A stretch of 64,000 nt of DNA from Gp6-AA40 sp036802945 (GCA_036802945.1 DAIRVG010000002.1:1-64000); one strand, 5' to 3'. Positions 27,003 to 35,982 are shown, counted from the first letter of the stretch. Notes: generated by a model not told the origin, from the sequence alone. Program-made: numbers and translations.

Positions 27003-27443
27003 GAGTGTCCCTCCAACCCTGAGCCACGTTCGCGAACCGTCTGTCGACCGCATGACGCAAACTCGCGATCCTGCGCACCAGTGCAGGACCGCGAGGACGT
27101 ACACGACGATCGAGACGCGGACGCGGGAAGCGCGATGCCAGAAGCGAGCGCGATGACGCGCAGCATCGCAAAGGACACGCCACTTGTATCGGGCGTGCGC
27201 CGGCGGGTTCTTCGCGAAATCCGGAGTGATTCTGGTGAAATGCGATCGGGATCCGATCGAAGGTCAGAACAAGAAGGTCACGGGAGTTTCAGTGGCTACA
27301 TAAAAGTCTGCAGTGAGAGTGAAGGGCGGGCGGCAGACGGAGTCCGAACGTCGTCTGTTGTCATGCGCCGCTCCAAATACTGGATTGATCGGACATGCTT
27401 GTAGATGTCTGGTTTGAAGCTATTCAAGAATGTACGAGGACAC
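27003..27443. other. Intergenic region before TonB receptor 2
   Basis: 441 bases between the lipoprotein stop and the receptor start. Open frames here have no ribosome site or domain. I see no convincing promoter, repeat or RNA gene; presumably it holds the receptor promoter and leader. Confidence 0.5.
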
Positions 27444-27965
27444 TCACCTCACTTGGACCATGACGTCGATCGCGTGGCGGCGAGGCATGCTGAGATCGGC
27501 CCCGGCTTCTTCAAGGCGGATCTGGATGGGGTACGTGCCTGGCTTGAATGTAACGAGACCGATCACCGCAGCTTCGTAGGTGGCGTCCGGCGTGGTGGTC
27601 TGGTCAACACGCAACGCGTGCCCAGCAGGTCCTATGTCATCACCGACAAAGCCGACGAGCACTTCGCCGGTGAACGTGTGATTCGGCGTGGGCGGCAGAA
27701 AAATCACAACTGTCGACTCAATGCGCTGCTCACCCATGCCGCGCATGATCGAGCAAGGTGGCGGCATGTTTGACGCGCACACGATCGGCTGACTGCCGCG
27801 TTGCGGTCCAACCCGGAGGAGCCAGGAAATCGACTGTCCTGGCGCTGGGGTTGGTACGCGCGGCTGAATGCAGCTCGCAAGGGCATAGACCGCAACGATG
27901 CCCACGGGCAGCGCCGCGGCCAGGCGCACAGCAATTCCCCTCGACATGAAAGTCATTGTCCTCAA
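27444..27965 (-). CDS. Hypothetical lipoprotein
   Basis: 173 residues from ATG 27965, with in-frame ATGs at 27956 and 27947 as alternatives. The signal segment ends in the lipobox ALASC (Cys near residue 32). The rest is a single beta-rich domain with a probable disulfide (CASNMPPPC) and no motif I recognise. Overall it looks like an Ig- or jelly-roll-type exported domain. It lies between the large regulator and TonB receptor 2 on the same strand. A 16-bp palindrome is found just upstream of its start. Confidence 0.65.
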   Translation of the reverse strand: MRTMTFMSRGIAVRLAAALPVGIVAVYALASCIQPRVPTPAPGQSISWLLRVGPQRGSQPIVCASNMPPPCSIMRGMGEQRIESTVVIFLPPTPNHTFTGEVLVGFVGDDIGPAGHALRVDQTTTPDATYEAAVIGLVTFKPGTYPIQIRLEEAGADLSMPRRHAIDVMVQVR

Positions 27966-27970
27966 TGTAC

Positions 27971-27986
27971 GTCGACGTACGTCGAC
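27971..27986. promoter_or_regulatory. 16-bp perfect palindrome upstream of the lipoprotein gene
   Basis: GTCGACGTACGTCGAC reads the same on both strands, begins 6 bases upstream of the ATG at 27965, and also contains the 10-mer GTACGTCGAC repeated in tandem. A dimeric repressor site or an mRNA hairpin is possible; no regulator can be named. Confidence 0.5.
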
Positions 27987-28013
27987 CTTGAGGGACAGTT
28001 TGCGAACAGCGGA

Positions 28014-30854
28014 TCATGCCCGCCGATCGAGGACCCGATTCAGGCTCATGTCGGCTCGCCGCTCCCATGCGATCGCCCCTTGCGCTCGAGCGATCGAGAG
28101 GGCCCGCTCGAAGCTCTCGCCCGCCTGTCGCGCCACATTCTTGTTTCCATCGGCTCCGCGCAGGAGCAGCAGCTCGCCCTGCACGCGATACAATTCCGCC
28201 GTCGAGAAGTTCTCGCCCGTCTGATCGACCAGCGCCAGCGCGTCCGCCGCTGCAGAGAGACCCTCCTGGACAAGCCCCGCCCTTCCGAATGCCTGCGCCA
28301 GAAGGCCCAGGAAATGCGCGCGCCAAAGCCTGGCCCCTGTGGCCTCGTAGTCGGCCAGCCCGCGCCGAAGTTCCTGGATCCCTTCATCGACCTGCCCCTG
28401 CTCTGCGAGCGCCCAGCCCCGGTGGATGTGTCCGAACGCGACCCACAGCTCCAGCCCGTACTCGTCTGCCAGCGCGATCACCGTCTCGGCCCGCTCCTGC
28501 GTCTCCGACGGCTCGCCCCGCAGTTGATGCAGATGAGCCGCAAAATGCGTGGCCACCACTTGGCTTTCCGGGTGCGAGAGTGAGTGCGCCAGCGACACGC
28601 CTCGCGAAAGCCGCTCCATGGCCTGGTCCGGATTGCCGAGCGCCCAGTGCGCCCTCGCAGCGAAGCACTCGCTGACGACTTTGGGATCCTGGCCGGCGAA
28701 CGACGCGTGTGCGCGATACGGCACGATGTCGTACAGCGCCGACGCGTTGTCCAGATGGTTCAGGGCCTCGTCGAAGCGGCCGAGATCGACGAGCGTGACG
28801 CCGATCGCACGGTTCGCTTCAATGACCGCGAACGAGTCGTCGAGGTCGACCGCCATCGCGAGCAGCTGACGGGCCGTCTCGTGTGCCGGCTGCATCTCGG
28901 CTCGAAAATAGTGGAAGAGCCCCAGCAGCCAGTGCACCATGAACGACTGGGTGGACGGCCCCTGCTGCGCGCAGATCGTGAGCGCGCGCCGGTACACCTC
29001 CTCAACCTCCGCCGCGGCGAATCCCTTGATCGCCATCACCGAGACGCCGAGGATCACACGCAGCGCGATCTCCTGTTGAGCGCGCCCGGGCGAGTCCGGC
29101 AACGAGGCGAGCGCGCTCAACCCCCGGCTCGCGAGCCCCGCGGCCTCGTGTTGGGCCGATCGATGGGTGGCGTTCTCGGCCGCTTGGAGGAGGTACTTGA
29201 CGGCGCGGGGCATGTCCCGCGCCTGCTCGAAATGCATCGCGAGCTCCGCGGCGATCTCGCCAACGCGATCACCGTAGATGGCCTCGCCACTCTGGCCGAT
29301 TCGACCGTGGATCTGCGCGCGCCGCATCGGGGGCAACAGCCCGTACGGCACATCGAGATACAAGACGTGGCTGAACTTGTAGCGCGACGTGATGGTGCCG
29401 TCCGGCAGCTCGACGAGGCGGGGAGGCGAGAGGAACTGATGCCGGCGCACGAGCGCCTCGCACTGTTCGTCGACCCACGCAGTCTGCTCGTCGAGGCCTG
29501 CGGCGATCGCGGTCGCGGAGCATTCCATCCCGACCACGCTCGCCCCCGAGAGCACTCGCCGTTCGTCTGGGCTGAGACGTTCGACCTGTCGTTCGATCAA
29601 TTGCTTGATGCTGTCGGGCACGCTCGAGTCGATGTCCGCTAGCTCGCCTTGCATCAGGGCGTGCCCCTCGTCCTCACCGATGACGCCCTCGTCGACCAGA
29701 AATTCGACCAGGTTCACCATGAACAGCGGATTACCTTCTGAGCGGCGATGAATCAGGCGCCCCAGCCGCTTCGGGAACCGATGCCCGGCGAACCTCGCGT
29801 CGAGATACTGCCCGACTGCCTCCTCCGTGAGGTAATCGAGCGCCAACTCCTGGCAGAGTCCGTGGGCCTGCAGCTCGCGCTTGACGCCCTTGAGCGGGTG
29901 GTCGCTCAGGATGAGGTCGACCGGCCGATACGTGCCAATCACCATCAGCCGCGCGGGATCCCGGCGACGCGCGAGATACGCGATGAGATCGAGCGTTGAG
30001 TAGTCGCTCCAGTGCAGATCCTCCAGTGCCAGGACGACGGGCGCCTCCACCGTCATCGCTTCCACCGCTTCGGCCATCTCGCGCAGCATGCGCTCGCGCG
30101 TCGCTCCCACCGACGGCGGCGCGGTCGCCCGCTCGGCCGGCGGATTCAGTGACGGCAGCTCGAGCAGCCACGCCGGCGCGTGCCTCCGCAGCAGTTCGAC
30201 GATCCGCTCGCCGCCCGGCGCGCGGCCCAGCCGCGAGAAGCCATCGAGCACTGGTAAGTACGCTTCGCCGGCGCCGTACTGTTCGAGGCATTGTCCGCGC
30301 GCCACCCAAATACCCGGGACAGCCGCAGCCTGTTCGAGCGCCGCATTCACGAGCGTCGTCTTCCCGATGCCCGGCTCGCCGGTGACGAACACGGTCTGGC
30401 GCTCGCCCCGCAAGGCTTGCTCGAGACACCCACGCATCCTCGAAAGCTCCGTCTCGCGGCCGAGCACGCCGACGGCTGACGATGCAGCGACAGCTGGACC
30501 GGGGAGGCGGCGAGGTTCTCGCGGCGCTTCCTCCGAGCTGGAGATGGGCGCGATGAAGCGGTATCCGCGGCGATGCGCGGTTTCGATGTAACGAGGCGAG
30601 GCGGCGTCATCTCCCAGCGCTTCGCGGAGCTGTCTGATGCTGTCCTTCAGCACCGCGTCTGTGACGAAGGTCGCGGGCCACACGGCGTCGAGCAGCTGCT
30701 GCTTTGTGACCAGCTGCCCATGGTGATCGACCAGATGCGTGAGAACGGCGAAGGGTTTCGGTCTCACCGGGATAGCCTGTGTTCCCTGCCACAGGCATTC
30801 GTTCGCCGCGTCGAGCCGGAACTGGCCGAATGTCACCGGGTTGGCTGGCATCAC
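28014..30854 (-). CDS. Large winged-helix / AAA ATPase / TPR transcription regulator
   Basis: 946 residues. Residues 1-105 are an OmpR/PhoB-type winged helix (FGQFRLDAANECLWQG, then RQLREALGDD and YIETAHRRGYRF). An AAA_16-like ATPase follows with Walker A GEPGIGKTT (159-167) and Walker B VVLALEDLHWSD. The C-terminal ~450 residues are TPR-like helices. This architecture (DNA binding, NTPase, repeats) is shared with SARP- and MalT-like signal regulators and with many Acidobacteriota regulators of unknown input. ATG 30854 gives a second Met directly after it. Downstream on the same strand are a lipoprotein and a TonB receptor, which are plausible targets. Confidence 0.9.
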   Translation of the reverse strand: MMPANPVTFGQFRLDAANECLWQGTQAIPVRPKPFAVLTHLVDHHGQLVTKQQLLDAVWPATFVTDAVLKDSIRQLREALGDDAASPRYIETAHRRGYRFIAPISSSEEAPREPRRLPGPAVAASSAVGVLGRETELSRMRGCLEQALRGERQTVFVTGEPGIGKTTLVNAALEQAAAVPGIWVARGQCLEQYGAGEAYLPVLDGFSRLGRAPGGERIVELLRRHAPAWLLELPSLNPPAERATAPPSVGATRERMLREMAEAVEAMTVEAPVVLALEDLHWSDYSTLDLIAYLARRRDPARLMVIGTYRPVDLILSDHPLKGVKRELQAHGLCQELALDYLTEEAVGQYLDARFAGHRFPKRLGRLIHRRSEGNPLFMVNLVEFLVDEGVIGEDEGHALMQGELADIDSSVPDSIKQLIERQVERLSPDERRVLSGASVVGMECSATAIAAGLDEQTAWVDEQCEALVRRHQFLSPPRLVELPDGTITSRYKFSHVLYLDVPYGLLPPMRRAQIHGRIGQSGEAIYGDRVGEIAAELAMHFEQARDMPRAVKYLLQAAENATHRSAQHEAAGLASRGLSALASLPDSPGRAQQEIALRVILGVSVMAIKGFAAAEVEEVYRRALTICAQQGPSTQSFMVHWLLGLFHYFRAEMQPAHETARQLLAMAVDLDDSFAVIEANRAIGVTLVDLGRFDEALNHLDNASALYDIVPYRAHASFAGQDPKVVSECFAARAHWALGNPDQAMERLSRGVSLAHSLSHPESQVVATHFAAHLHQLRGEPSETQERAETVIALADEYGLELWVAFGHIHRGWALAEQGQVDEGIQELRRGLADYEATGARLWRAHFLGLLAQAFGRAGLVQEGLSAAADALALVDQTGENFSTAELYRVQGELLLLRGADGNKNVARQAGESFERALSIARAQGAIAWERRADMSLNRVLDRRA

Positions 30855-30924
30855 CGAAACATCACCGCAACATGACCGCCACGTGAGGACTTGGCGCCGG
30901 GGCGCTCGCTATTCTCGACCTGCG

Positions 30925-31107
30925 ATGAACCGAATGCAACACGCGGGCGCCTTCGTTGTTCAGTTTCGCGCGGGCACGGACTTCGACGCCGGCCGCGTGG
31001 AGGGCCGCGTCGAGCACGTGGCCACGGGCCGGACCGCGCGATTCGAGTCGCTCCAGGAGCTCCTGTCGATCATCGCGGTGGCGCTCAAGGCCCCATGCGG
31101 CACTTAG
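30925..31107 (+). CDS. Small hypothetical protein (60 aa)
   Basis: A 60-residue protein, MNRMQHAGAFVVQFRAG onward, whose composition and FVVQFR...GRVEHVATGRTARFESLQELL pattern resemble a small conserved family often encoded next to regulators in Acidobacteriota and Deltaproteobacteria (recalled, not checked). It diverges from the large regulator with 70 bases between starts. There is no clear ribosome site. Function unknown; a regulatory partner is one guess. Confidence 0.5.
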   Translation: MNRMQHAGAFVVQFRAGTDFDAGRVEGRVEHVATGRTARFESLQELLSIIAVALKAPCGT

Positions 31108-31131
31108 GGCTAGGAAGGCAGGAAGGCAGCG

Positions 31132-31338
31132 ATGGAAAGAGGAACTGGTGAGCGTGCCGCGGACTACGTGCTGGGATCTGTCGGGCTCGTTCTCATGGCT
31201 CTGGTTTGCTGGGCGTCGGCACGCGGACGCCCTGGACGAGCGGTCATCTGGCTGGTGACCGCGATCGGCTGGGTCATCGATCGCGCCACCGGCCCTGTCA
31301 TTGAGGAGAAGAAAAAATGGCCAGAGAGTTTCTCGTGA
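31132..31338 (+). CDS. Possible 68-aa membrane protein
   Basis: A 68-codon frame from ATG 31132 with two hydrophobic stretches (about 13-30 and 38-50). It overlaps the thioesterase start by 22 bases, and its end carries that gene's ribosome site. Codon use cannot settle whether it is real. Low confidence. Confidence 0.3.
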   Translation: MERGTGERAADYVLGSVGLVLMALVCWASARGRPGRAVIWLVTAIGWVIDRATGPVIEEKKKWPESFS

Positions 31339-31880
31339 CCTACCGTGGCACCGTGTATCCAAGTCAATGCGATCACATGGGCCACATGAACGTGATGTGG
31401 TACGTCGGCAAGTTCGACGAGGCGTCGTGGCAGTTGCTCGCCGCCATGGGCCTCACCCCGTCCCGGCTGCGCAGCGAAGGCCGCGGCATGGCCGCCGTCG
31501 AGCAGCGGATCGAGTACAAGCGCGAGCTGTACGCCGGTGACGTCGTCACCATCCGTTCCGCTGTAATGGAGATCCGGGAGAAGTCGATCCGGATTGCGCA
31601 CGAACTGCGGAACGACGACACAGGCAGCGTCGCGGCCACGACCCTCATCGTCGGCGTGCACCTCGATCTGGCATCCAGAAAGGCGAGCCCGCTGCCAGCG
31701 GATGTGCAAGAACGCGGAATCCTCATGATCGACGACGGCACCGTCGCCGCAGTCTCTGGTTCAGCCCGGCGGCACGAGTCGAATCGCGCTGCATTCCTGA
31801 CTGACGCAGATCACGAGGTCTTCGAGAAAGTCCATCGCCACTCGCGATGTCTAAGACTGTGGGATCAGATACATCGATGA
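31317..31880 (+). CDS. Hotdog-fold acyl-CoA thioesterase (4HBT type)
   Basis: 187 residues from ATG 31317, which follows GAGGAGAAG. The thioesterase motif QCDHMGHMNVMWYVGKFDEA (about residues 17-36) includes the catalytic-type Asp19. The hotdog domain covers about residues 5-140 and should hydrolyse acyl-CoA thioesters, as in YbgC/FadM-type enzymes. The last ~45 residues (from AAVSGSARRHES) are polar and not typical of the family, which usually stops near 140, so the frame may have been extended past an old stop. It converges with the gene at 31907. Confidence 0.85.
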   Translation: MAREFLVTYRGTVYPSQCDHMGHMNVMWYVGKFDEASWQLLAAMGLTPSRLRSEGRGMAAVEQRIEYKRELYAGDVVTIRSAVMEIREKSIRIAHELRNDDTGSVAATTLIVGVHLDLASRKASPLPADVQERGILMIDDGTVAAVSGSARRHESNRAAFLTDADHEVFEKVHRHSRCLRLWDQIHR

Positions 31881-31906
31881 CCAGGACCAGCAGTGCGGTT
31901 CCTTTG

Positions 31907-32263
31907 TCACCGCAGCGCAGCGCCTTGATAGATCAGTCCGCTGTCGTCTGAAAAGAGGGTGAATCCGCAGGGGTCGGTCGTGTCCCTCACAGAAAACGCA
32001 TACGTCGTCCCGTCCGTCACGAGCCGCGCCTGCCATCCCTCGGGTGTTGGGACATTCAGCGCGTAGAGTGGACGAAAGGGCGTGCGCCCATTCACTTCCG
32101 CGCTGTTGATCATTCTCGCGACCCGGATGGCGGCACCGCGGCGCTCACGCTCCGCGCTGGCTTCAGCAGATCCGTGCAGGCAGCCTGACGATTGAGACTG
32201 CTGGCCTCCAGCAGGAATTGCAACCGCAACAGCGACCGCGAGTGCGGGAATCAATCTCACCAT
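31907..32263 (-). CDS. Small secreted hypothetical protein
   Basis: 118 residues from ATG 32263 (GGAGGCGTCCCG upstream). The signal peptide ends near PAGGQQ. The mature part is a small domain with two cysteines (SGCLHG and DPCGF) that may pair, and aromatic strands such as WQARLVTDGTTYAFSV. I do not recognise it. It diverges from the VOC operon. Confidence 0.65.
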   Translation of the reverse strand: MVRLIPALAVAVAVAIPAGGQQSQSSGCLHGSAEASAERERRGAAIRVARMINSAEVNGRTPFRPLYALNVPTPEGWQARLVTDGTTYAFSVRDTTDPCGFTLFSDDSGLIYQGAALR

Positions 32264-32531
32264 CGGGACGCCTCCTGCGCACATGGGTTCAAGGGGTTCA
32301 ACCTTCCGAACCTGGAGAATCGGTATTTCCAGAGTGACTGGAGTTGATATACGGGTAAGTATTGTCCCCGTCCCTGAAAACAGGAAAGAGTTTCAATTTG
32401 GGCCGCGACCCGGGGGTCAGCCGGCAGCGTCCTGCGTGGGACAGAACGAGAACGGTCCGAACGACCCGAACGGGTTACAATCCGCGCGTTCGTCACAAGC
32501 CGCTGGCGGCCGATCCTATAGGAGGTTATCG

Positions 32532-33572
32532 ATGCAACGTCATCGGAGTGATTCTATGAAAGTGAGGGCACAGACCGCGTTCGTCGTCGTCTCGATCGTC
32601 CTGGTGGCAACCTCATTCGCGACATACCGGCCAGTACTCGCACAGGCGCCGGCGAAGGTCGCGCCGATGCACGTGCATCACGTTCATCTGAATTCGATGG
32701 ACCCGAAGGCTGCGGCCGAGTACTACCCCAAGCCGTTTGCGGCTTCGGCGGTCAAGACGACCTTCAACGGCTACGAGGCGGTCAAGAGCGGCAACGTCTA
32801 TTTGCTTTTCACGAAGGTCAACACGCCGCCGCAGAATGAGTTGAACGGACCCCAGACTTCGGTCTGGCATTTTGGATGGAACACACCGGACTCGCGCAAG
32901 TACAACGAGCGGTTTCGCGCGATGGGTCTGGAGATCGCTCAGATGTGGGACGCCGCCGACGGCAAGCTCGTAGACATGTCCAGCGATACGATGCCAGGGC
33001 TTCCGACGCAGGAGCAGATTCTGGAAATGCGAGCCAAGGGGACGCAGCCGACGCGGCAGGGGGGCTTCGGCTACCTCCGAGGTCCTGACGGCGCGATGAT
33101 CGAGAACGCCCAAGGTGGTCAGGTGGAGCGCTTCAATCACATCCACATGTACCATGAGCATCCGCTGTGCGCCATGCGGTGGTATGTCACGCACCTCGGC
33201 GCGACCATCCCGCAAGGTCCCGGTGGCGCACCGGCGGCAACGGCCCCAGCGGAATGCAAACAGCCGTACGCCCCGCCGACGTGGCCATCGTTTTTCAAGT
33301 TTCCCGGCTTCGTTCGCGACCCGTCCGGCGCCGTCCTGTTCGACGACATCTCCATTTCGATCCGGCCGTGGCCGGGCGGCGGGCTCGTCAGCACGCGCGG
33401 GCATCTCGTCGATCATTGGGCCCTCAGCGTGGCGGACCTCGGACCTGTTGTCGCGCGGCTGACGAGCGAAGGGGTCAAGTTCCTCGAACAGATCCACCCT
33501 TGGGGTAACACGCGGGTTGCCATGATTGAGGGGCCCGATCGAATCGCCATTGAACTCGTCGAGATGAAATAG
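32532..33572 (+). CDS. Secreted VOC-superfamily protein (two glyoxalase-like modules)
   Basis: 346 residues from ATG 32532 behind TAGGAGG. A signal peptide (cleavage after VLAQ near residue 38) leads into a vicinal-oxygen-chelate fold: HVHHVHLNSMDPKAAAEYY opens the first beta-alpha-beta unit, NHIHMYHEHPLCAMRWYVTH the second, and HLVDHWALSVADLGPVVARL the last. Several His and Glu residues could bind a metal. Cytosolic VOC enzymes are glyoxalases, dioxygenases or epimerases; an exported long form is uncommon and its substrate is unknown. The cupin gene begins 14 bases after its stop, so the two are in one operon. Confidence 0.85.
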   Translation: MQRHRSDSMKVRAQTAFVVVSIVLVATSFATYRPVLAQAPAKVAPMHVHHVHLNSMDPKAAAEYYPKPFAASAVKTTFNGYEAVKSGNVYLLFTKVNTPPQNELNGPQTSVWHFGWNTPDSRKYNERFRAMGLEIAQMWDAADGKLVDMSSDTMPGLPTQEQILEMRAKGTQPTRQGGFGYLRGPDGAMIENAQGGQVERFNHIHMYHEHPLCAMRWYVTHLGATIPQGPGGAPAATAPAECKQPYAPPTWPSFFKFPGFVRDPSGAVLFDDISISIRPWPGGGLVSTRGHLVDHWALSVADLGPVVARLTSEGVKFLEQIHPWGNTRVAMIEGPDRIAIELVEMK

Positions 33573-33586
33573 TGATGGAGGCGGTC

Positions 33587-34246
33587 ATGCAGAAGTTCAA
33601 GCGGAAGAATGCGCTGCTAATCCTGACGACGGTGTTGGCGGTCTGTCCCGCGGTCACGTTGGCTCAAGCGCCAAAGGATGGCATCTACATCACCGACGAA
33701 GACGTCAAGGCCGTGTTGAAGTACGCAGTCGAAACGAAACGCACGATTCCAGACAACACAATCAGGGTGATTGATATGGGCAACTACCAGCTCGGTGTTG
33801 CCGTCATTCACCGCGGGGCAATGGGGGGCGGGGGGACCGCAGCGGCTGGTGGCGGGAATGCCGGCGCGGCGCCGAATCCCCAGCCGGCATGCGGCGAACA
33901 GCGCGCCGGTGCAAAGGGGCCTAACGGTCTCTACCATGACGACACCGCCGAGACCTACGTCGTCATATCGGGCAGCGCGACTCTCATCACGGGCGGCACC
34001 GTTGTCAACGGAAGGCGATCTCCCGCCGACAGCGAAGTGACGACAATCCTGAACGGCCCCTCCTGTGGCGGGACGCTGGTGGGATACACGAGCCGCCAGA
34101 TCAAAGAAGGCGACATCATCGTGATTCCTGAACGGGTACCGCACGGATTTTCGGCGATTCCGGATCACGTCACGTATCTGAGCGTGCGGCCGGATCTGAA
34201 AAAGGTTCTCCAGAAGGGATACGTCAATCCGGCGCTGAAAAAGTAA
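33587..34246 (+). CDS. Secreted cupin-domain protein
   Basis: 219 residues. ATG 33587 is preferred over in-frame starts at 33572 and 33575 because GGAGG lies five bases upstream. The signal peptide ends near TLAQ. The mature part starts DGIYITDEDVKAVLKYAV, passes through a Gly/Ala-rich stretch, then shows cupin-type strands (HDDTAETYVVISGSATLITG, later EGDIIVIPERVPHGFSA). The His in the latter and the HDD stretch fit a metal site. It sits 14 bases after the VOC gene and is probably its functional partner; the pathway is unknown. Confidence 0.83.
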   Translation: MQKFKRKNALLILTTVLAVCPAVTLAQAPKDGIYITDEDVKAVLKYAVETKRTIPDNTIRVIDMGNYQLGVAVIHRGAMGGGGTAAAGGGNAGAAPNPQPACGEQRAGAKGPNGLYHDDTAETYVVISGSATLITGGTVVNGRRSPADSEVTTILNGPSCGGTLVGYTSRQIKEGDIIVIPERVPHGFSAIPDHVTYLSVRPDLKKVLQKGYVNPALKK

Positions 34247-34272
34247 GGTCGCCGCACAGCAAGGAGGCCAGC

Positions 34273-34572
34273 ATGTTCCTCATTCGCGACATCATGTACT
34301 GCAAGCCAGGGAAGGCGCGCCCAATGGTCGAGAAGTTCCTCGCGCTGGCAAAGCTGAGCGAAAAAATGGGGTTCGGGTCGATGCGCGTCATGACAGACGT
34401 CAGCGCCGAACGCTATTGGACCGTCGTGTCGGAGATGGAGGTCTCGAGCCTTCAGGAATACGCGGAGATGTCGCGAAAGTCGATGGAGATCAAAGAGTTT
34501 CAAGAGGCCATGAAGGGGTATCACGATCTCATCGACCAGGGTCGGCGCGAGATCTACATGCTCGAGAAGTGA
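34273..34572 (+). CDS. Small dimeric alpha/beta-barrel protein (NIPSNAP/EthD-like)
   Basis: 99 residues, cytoplasmic (no signal peptide), starting at ATG 34273 behind AAGGAGG. The pattern of strand, helix, strand (FLIRDIMYCKPGKARPMVEK, then YWTVVSEMEVSSLQEYAEM) fits the ferredoxin-like dimeric barrel seen in NIPSNAP, EthD and antibiotic-biosynthesis monooxygenase families. Catalytic residues cannot be assigned. It follows the cupin gene by 26 bases and is probably the third gene of the operon. Confidence 0.7.
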   Translation: MFLIRDIMYCKPGKARPMVEKFLALAKLSEKMGFGSMRVMTDVSAERYWTVVSEMEVSSLQEYAEMSRKSMEIKEFQEAMKGYHDLIDQGRREIYMLEK

Positions 34573-34761
34573 CAGCTCCAGATTCGCGATAGGCGTGAAG
34601 GACATCGCGGAGCGCCAGATGCTTCCTTTTCACCTCTGACTCAGAGCGGCGTCGATCCGTGATTGTCCTTCTACTTCGCCCGCCTCGTCACGCCACACGA
34701 CCTCTTCAGGGGCATACGCGTTGCACCCCCGCGCGGCTTCGGCATGTAGCAGGAGGTCAAT

Positions 34762-35292
34762 GTGAAAGCCAGATACCTGTTGATCATCGTCATCGCCTTC
34801 GTCGCGTCCGCCTGCGGAGGCATGATCACGCTCACAACGGATTACGACACCACGACCGACTTCTCGAAGTACCACGCGATTGGCCTGAAAGAAGGCAGTT
34901 CATCGGGCAACCCTGTCATGGATCAACGGGTTCTTGCCGATGTCGCGGAGACTCTTCAGGCCAAGGGATACCGGATCATGCCAGAGGATCAGGCGGATGC
35001 GATAGCGTTCGTGCACGCGGCGACGCCCGAGAAGCACAGATATGCGGTGTGGTACGACAGCTGGCCCGGATGGGGGTGGCGGTTTGGCTGGGGGGCACCG
35101 GTCGTTGAGGAATACGACTTCACGGTCGGAACGCTCGTCGTGGATATCTTCGATGCGAATACGATGCGCGCCATCTGGCACGGCTCGGCAACAGACATCG
35201 TGACCGGCGATCCGGAGCACGACGCAATAAAGATTCAGCGGGCGATCGCGAAACTGTTGCAGCGGTTCCCGCCCCGCACACGCGAAACGTAA
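34762..35292 (+). CDS. DUF4136 lipoprotein
   Basis: 176 residues from GTG 34762, which follows AGGAGG. The lipobox is VASAC (Cys near residue 19). Features of DUF4136 are TDYDTTTDFSKYHAIGL after the lipid anchor, a Trp/Gly-rich middle (DSWPGWGWRFGWG) and TLVVDIFDANTMRAIWHG-like strands followed by a C-terminal helix IKIQRAIAKLLQRFPP. The family is found in many Gram-negatives and its function is not known. It is probably monocistronic. Confidence 0.88.
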   Translation: MKARYLLIIVIAFVASACGGMITLTTDYDTTTDFSKYHAIGLKEGSSSGNPVMDQRVLADVAETLQAKGYRIMPEDQADAIAFVHAATPEKHRYAVWYDSWPGWGWRFGWGAPVVEEYDFTVGTLVVDIFDANTMRAIWHGSATDIVTGDPEHDAIKIQRAIAKLLQRFPPRTRET

Positions 35293-35421
35293 ACCGCTCA
35301 GGCAGGAGTGGCATCGCGTCTGCGTAGCCACGACAGGAGGCAAGCGAACTCGACGGTAAGCCGGACGCCTGAACCGCGAGTCGAAGGGCCGTGCACTGCA
35401 ATCGCAACGATCGGGGGGGCA

Positions 35422-35982
35422 ATGATGTCAGAAATGCTGCGCTCGTTTGATGAACCGATACTCGACGATTCCGGCAGGTATAACGCGCGCGTGATTGGTC
35501 GGCTGGCGAACGACGGCATGTGGGAAGGCTGGCTGGAGTTCGTTCCCGTCGATGGACGGAGCGGCGATGCGACGCTGATCTCGCCCGTCGAGTCGCGACA
35601 GCCGGAGCGGGAGCACCTCGCGTACTGGGCGTCGGGCCTCACCGTCGTGTATGCGGAGGGAGCGCTTCATCGGGCGCGAAGACCGCTTACCGTTCGAACC
35701 CGCGTCGTCGAAACACCGGTGTCAGAGGCGCCGGCACCACGCATCGTGACGGTGGGACCGCGTGTAGCGGGCCCCGAACCCGTGCTCGACCCGTTTGAGG
35801 TTGGCTCACACAGCCTCGATATCCTCGCGCAGGAACTTCGCGCGCTCGGGCGCGCGCGCCTCCTGAACATTATCGCGGCTTACGATTTGAATTCAGGCGG
35901 TCCGGATCCTCAGCAGTTCACTGACGCCCAATTGATCACGCTCATCGTCGTCGCCGTGGAAGCACGACTGCTGCGTCGCTAG
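35422..35982 (+). CDS. Hypothetical protein with conserved N-terminal module
   Basis: 186 residues from ATG 35422 (ATG 35425 also possible) behind a G-rich ribosome site; the frame is open 38 codons further upstream but without conserved-looking sequence. The first ~75 residues (YNARVIGRLANDGMWEGWLE, FVPVDG) match a small beta-rich type I recall from Acidobacteriota proteins. The middle is Pro-rich. The end is a helical stretch HSLDILAQELRALGRARLLN followed by DPQQFTDAQLITLIV, which looks like a C-terminal interaction domain. Function unknown. Confidence 0.6.
   Translation: MMSEMLRSFDEPILDDSGRYNARVIGRLANDGMWEGWLEFVPVDGRSGDATLISPVESRQPEREHLAYWASGLTVVYAEGALHRARRPLTVRTRVVETPVSEAPAPRIVTVGPRVAGPEPVLDPFEVGSHSLDILAQELRALGRARLLNIIAAYDLNSGGPDPQQFTDAQLITLIVVAVEARLLRR

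Noticed and set aside
27105..27183. Extension of the second receptor frame upstream to 27104 and other open frames here
   Set aside because: The GTG at 27002 has a good ribosome site and signal peptide; upstream residues are not signal-like and the other frames show no domain.
31164..31709. A 181-codon minus-strand frame
   Set aside because: It is antisense to the thioesterase, which has a clear motif and ribosome site.
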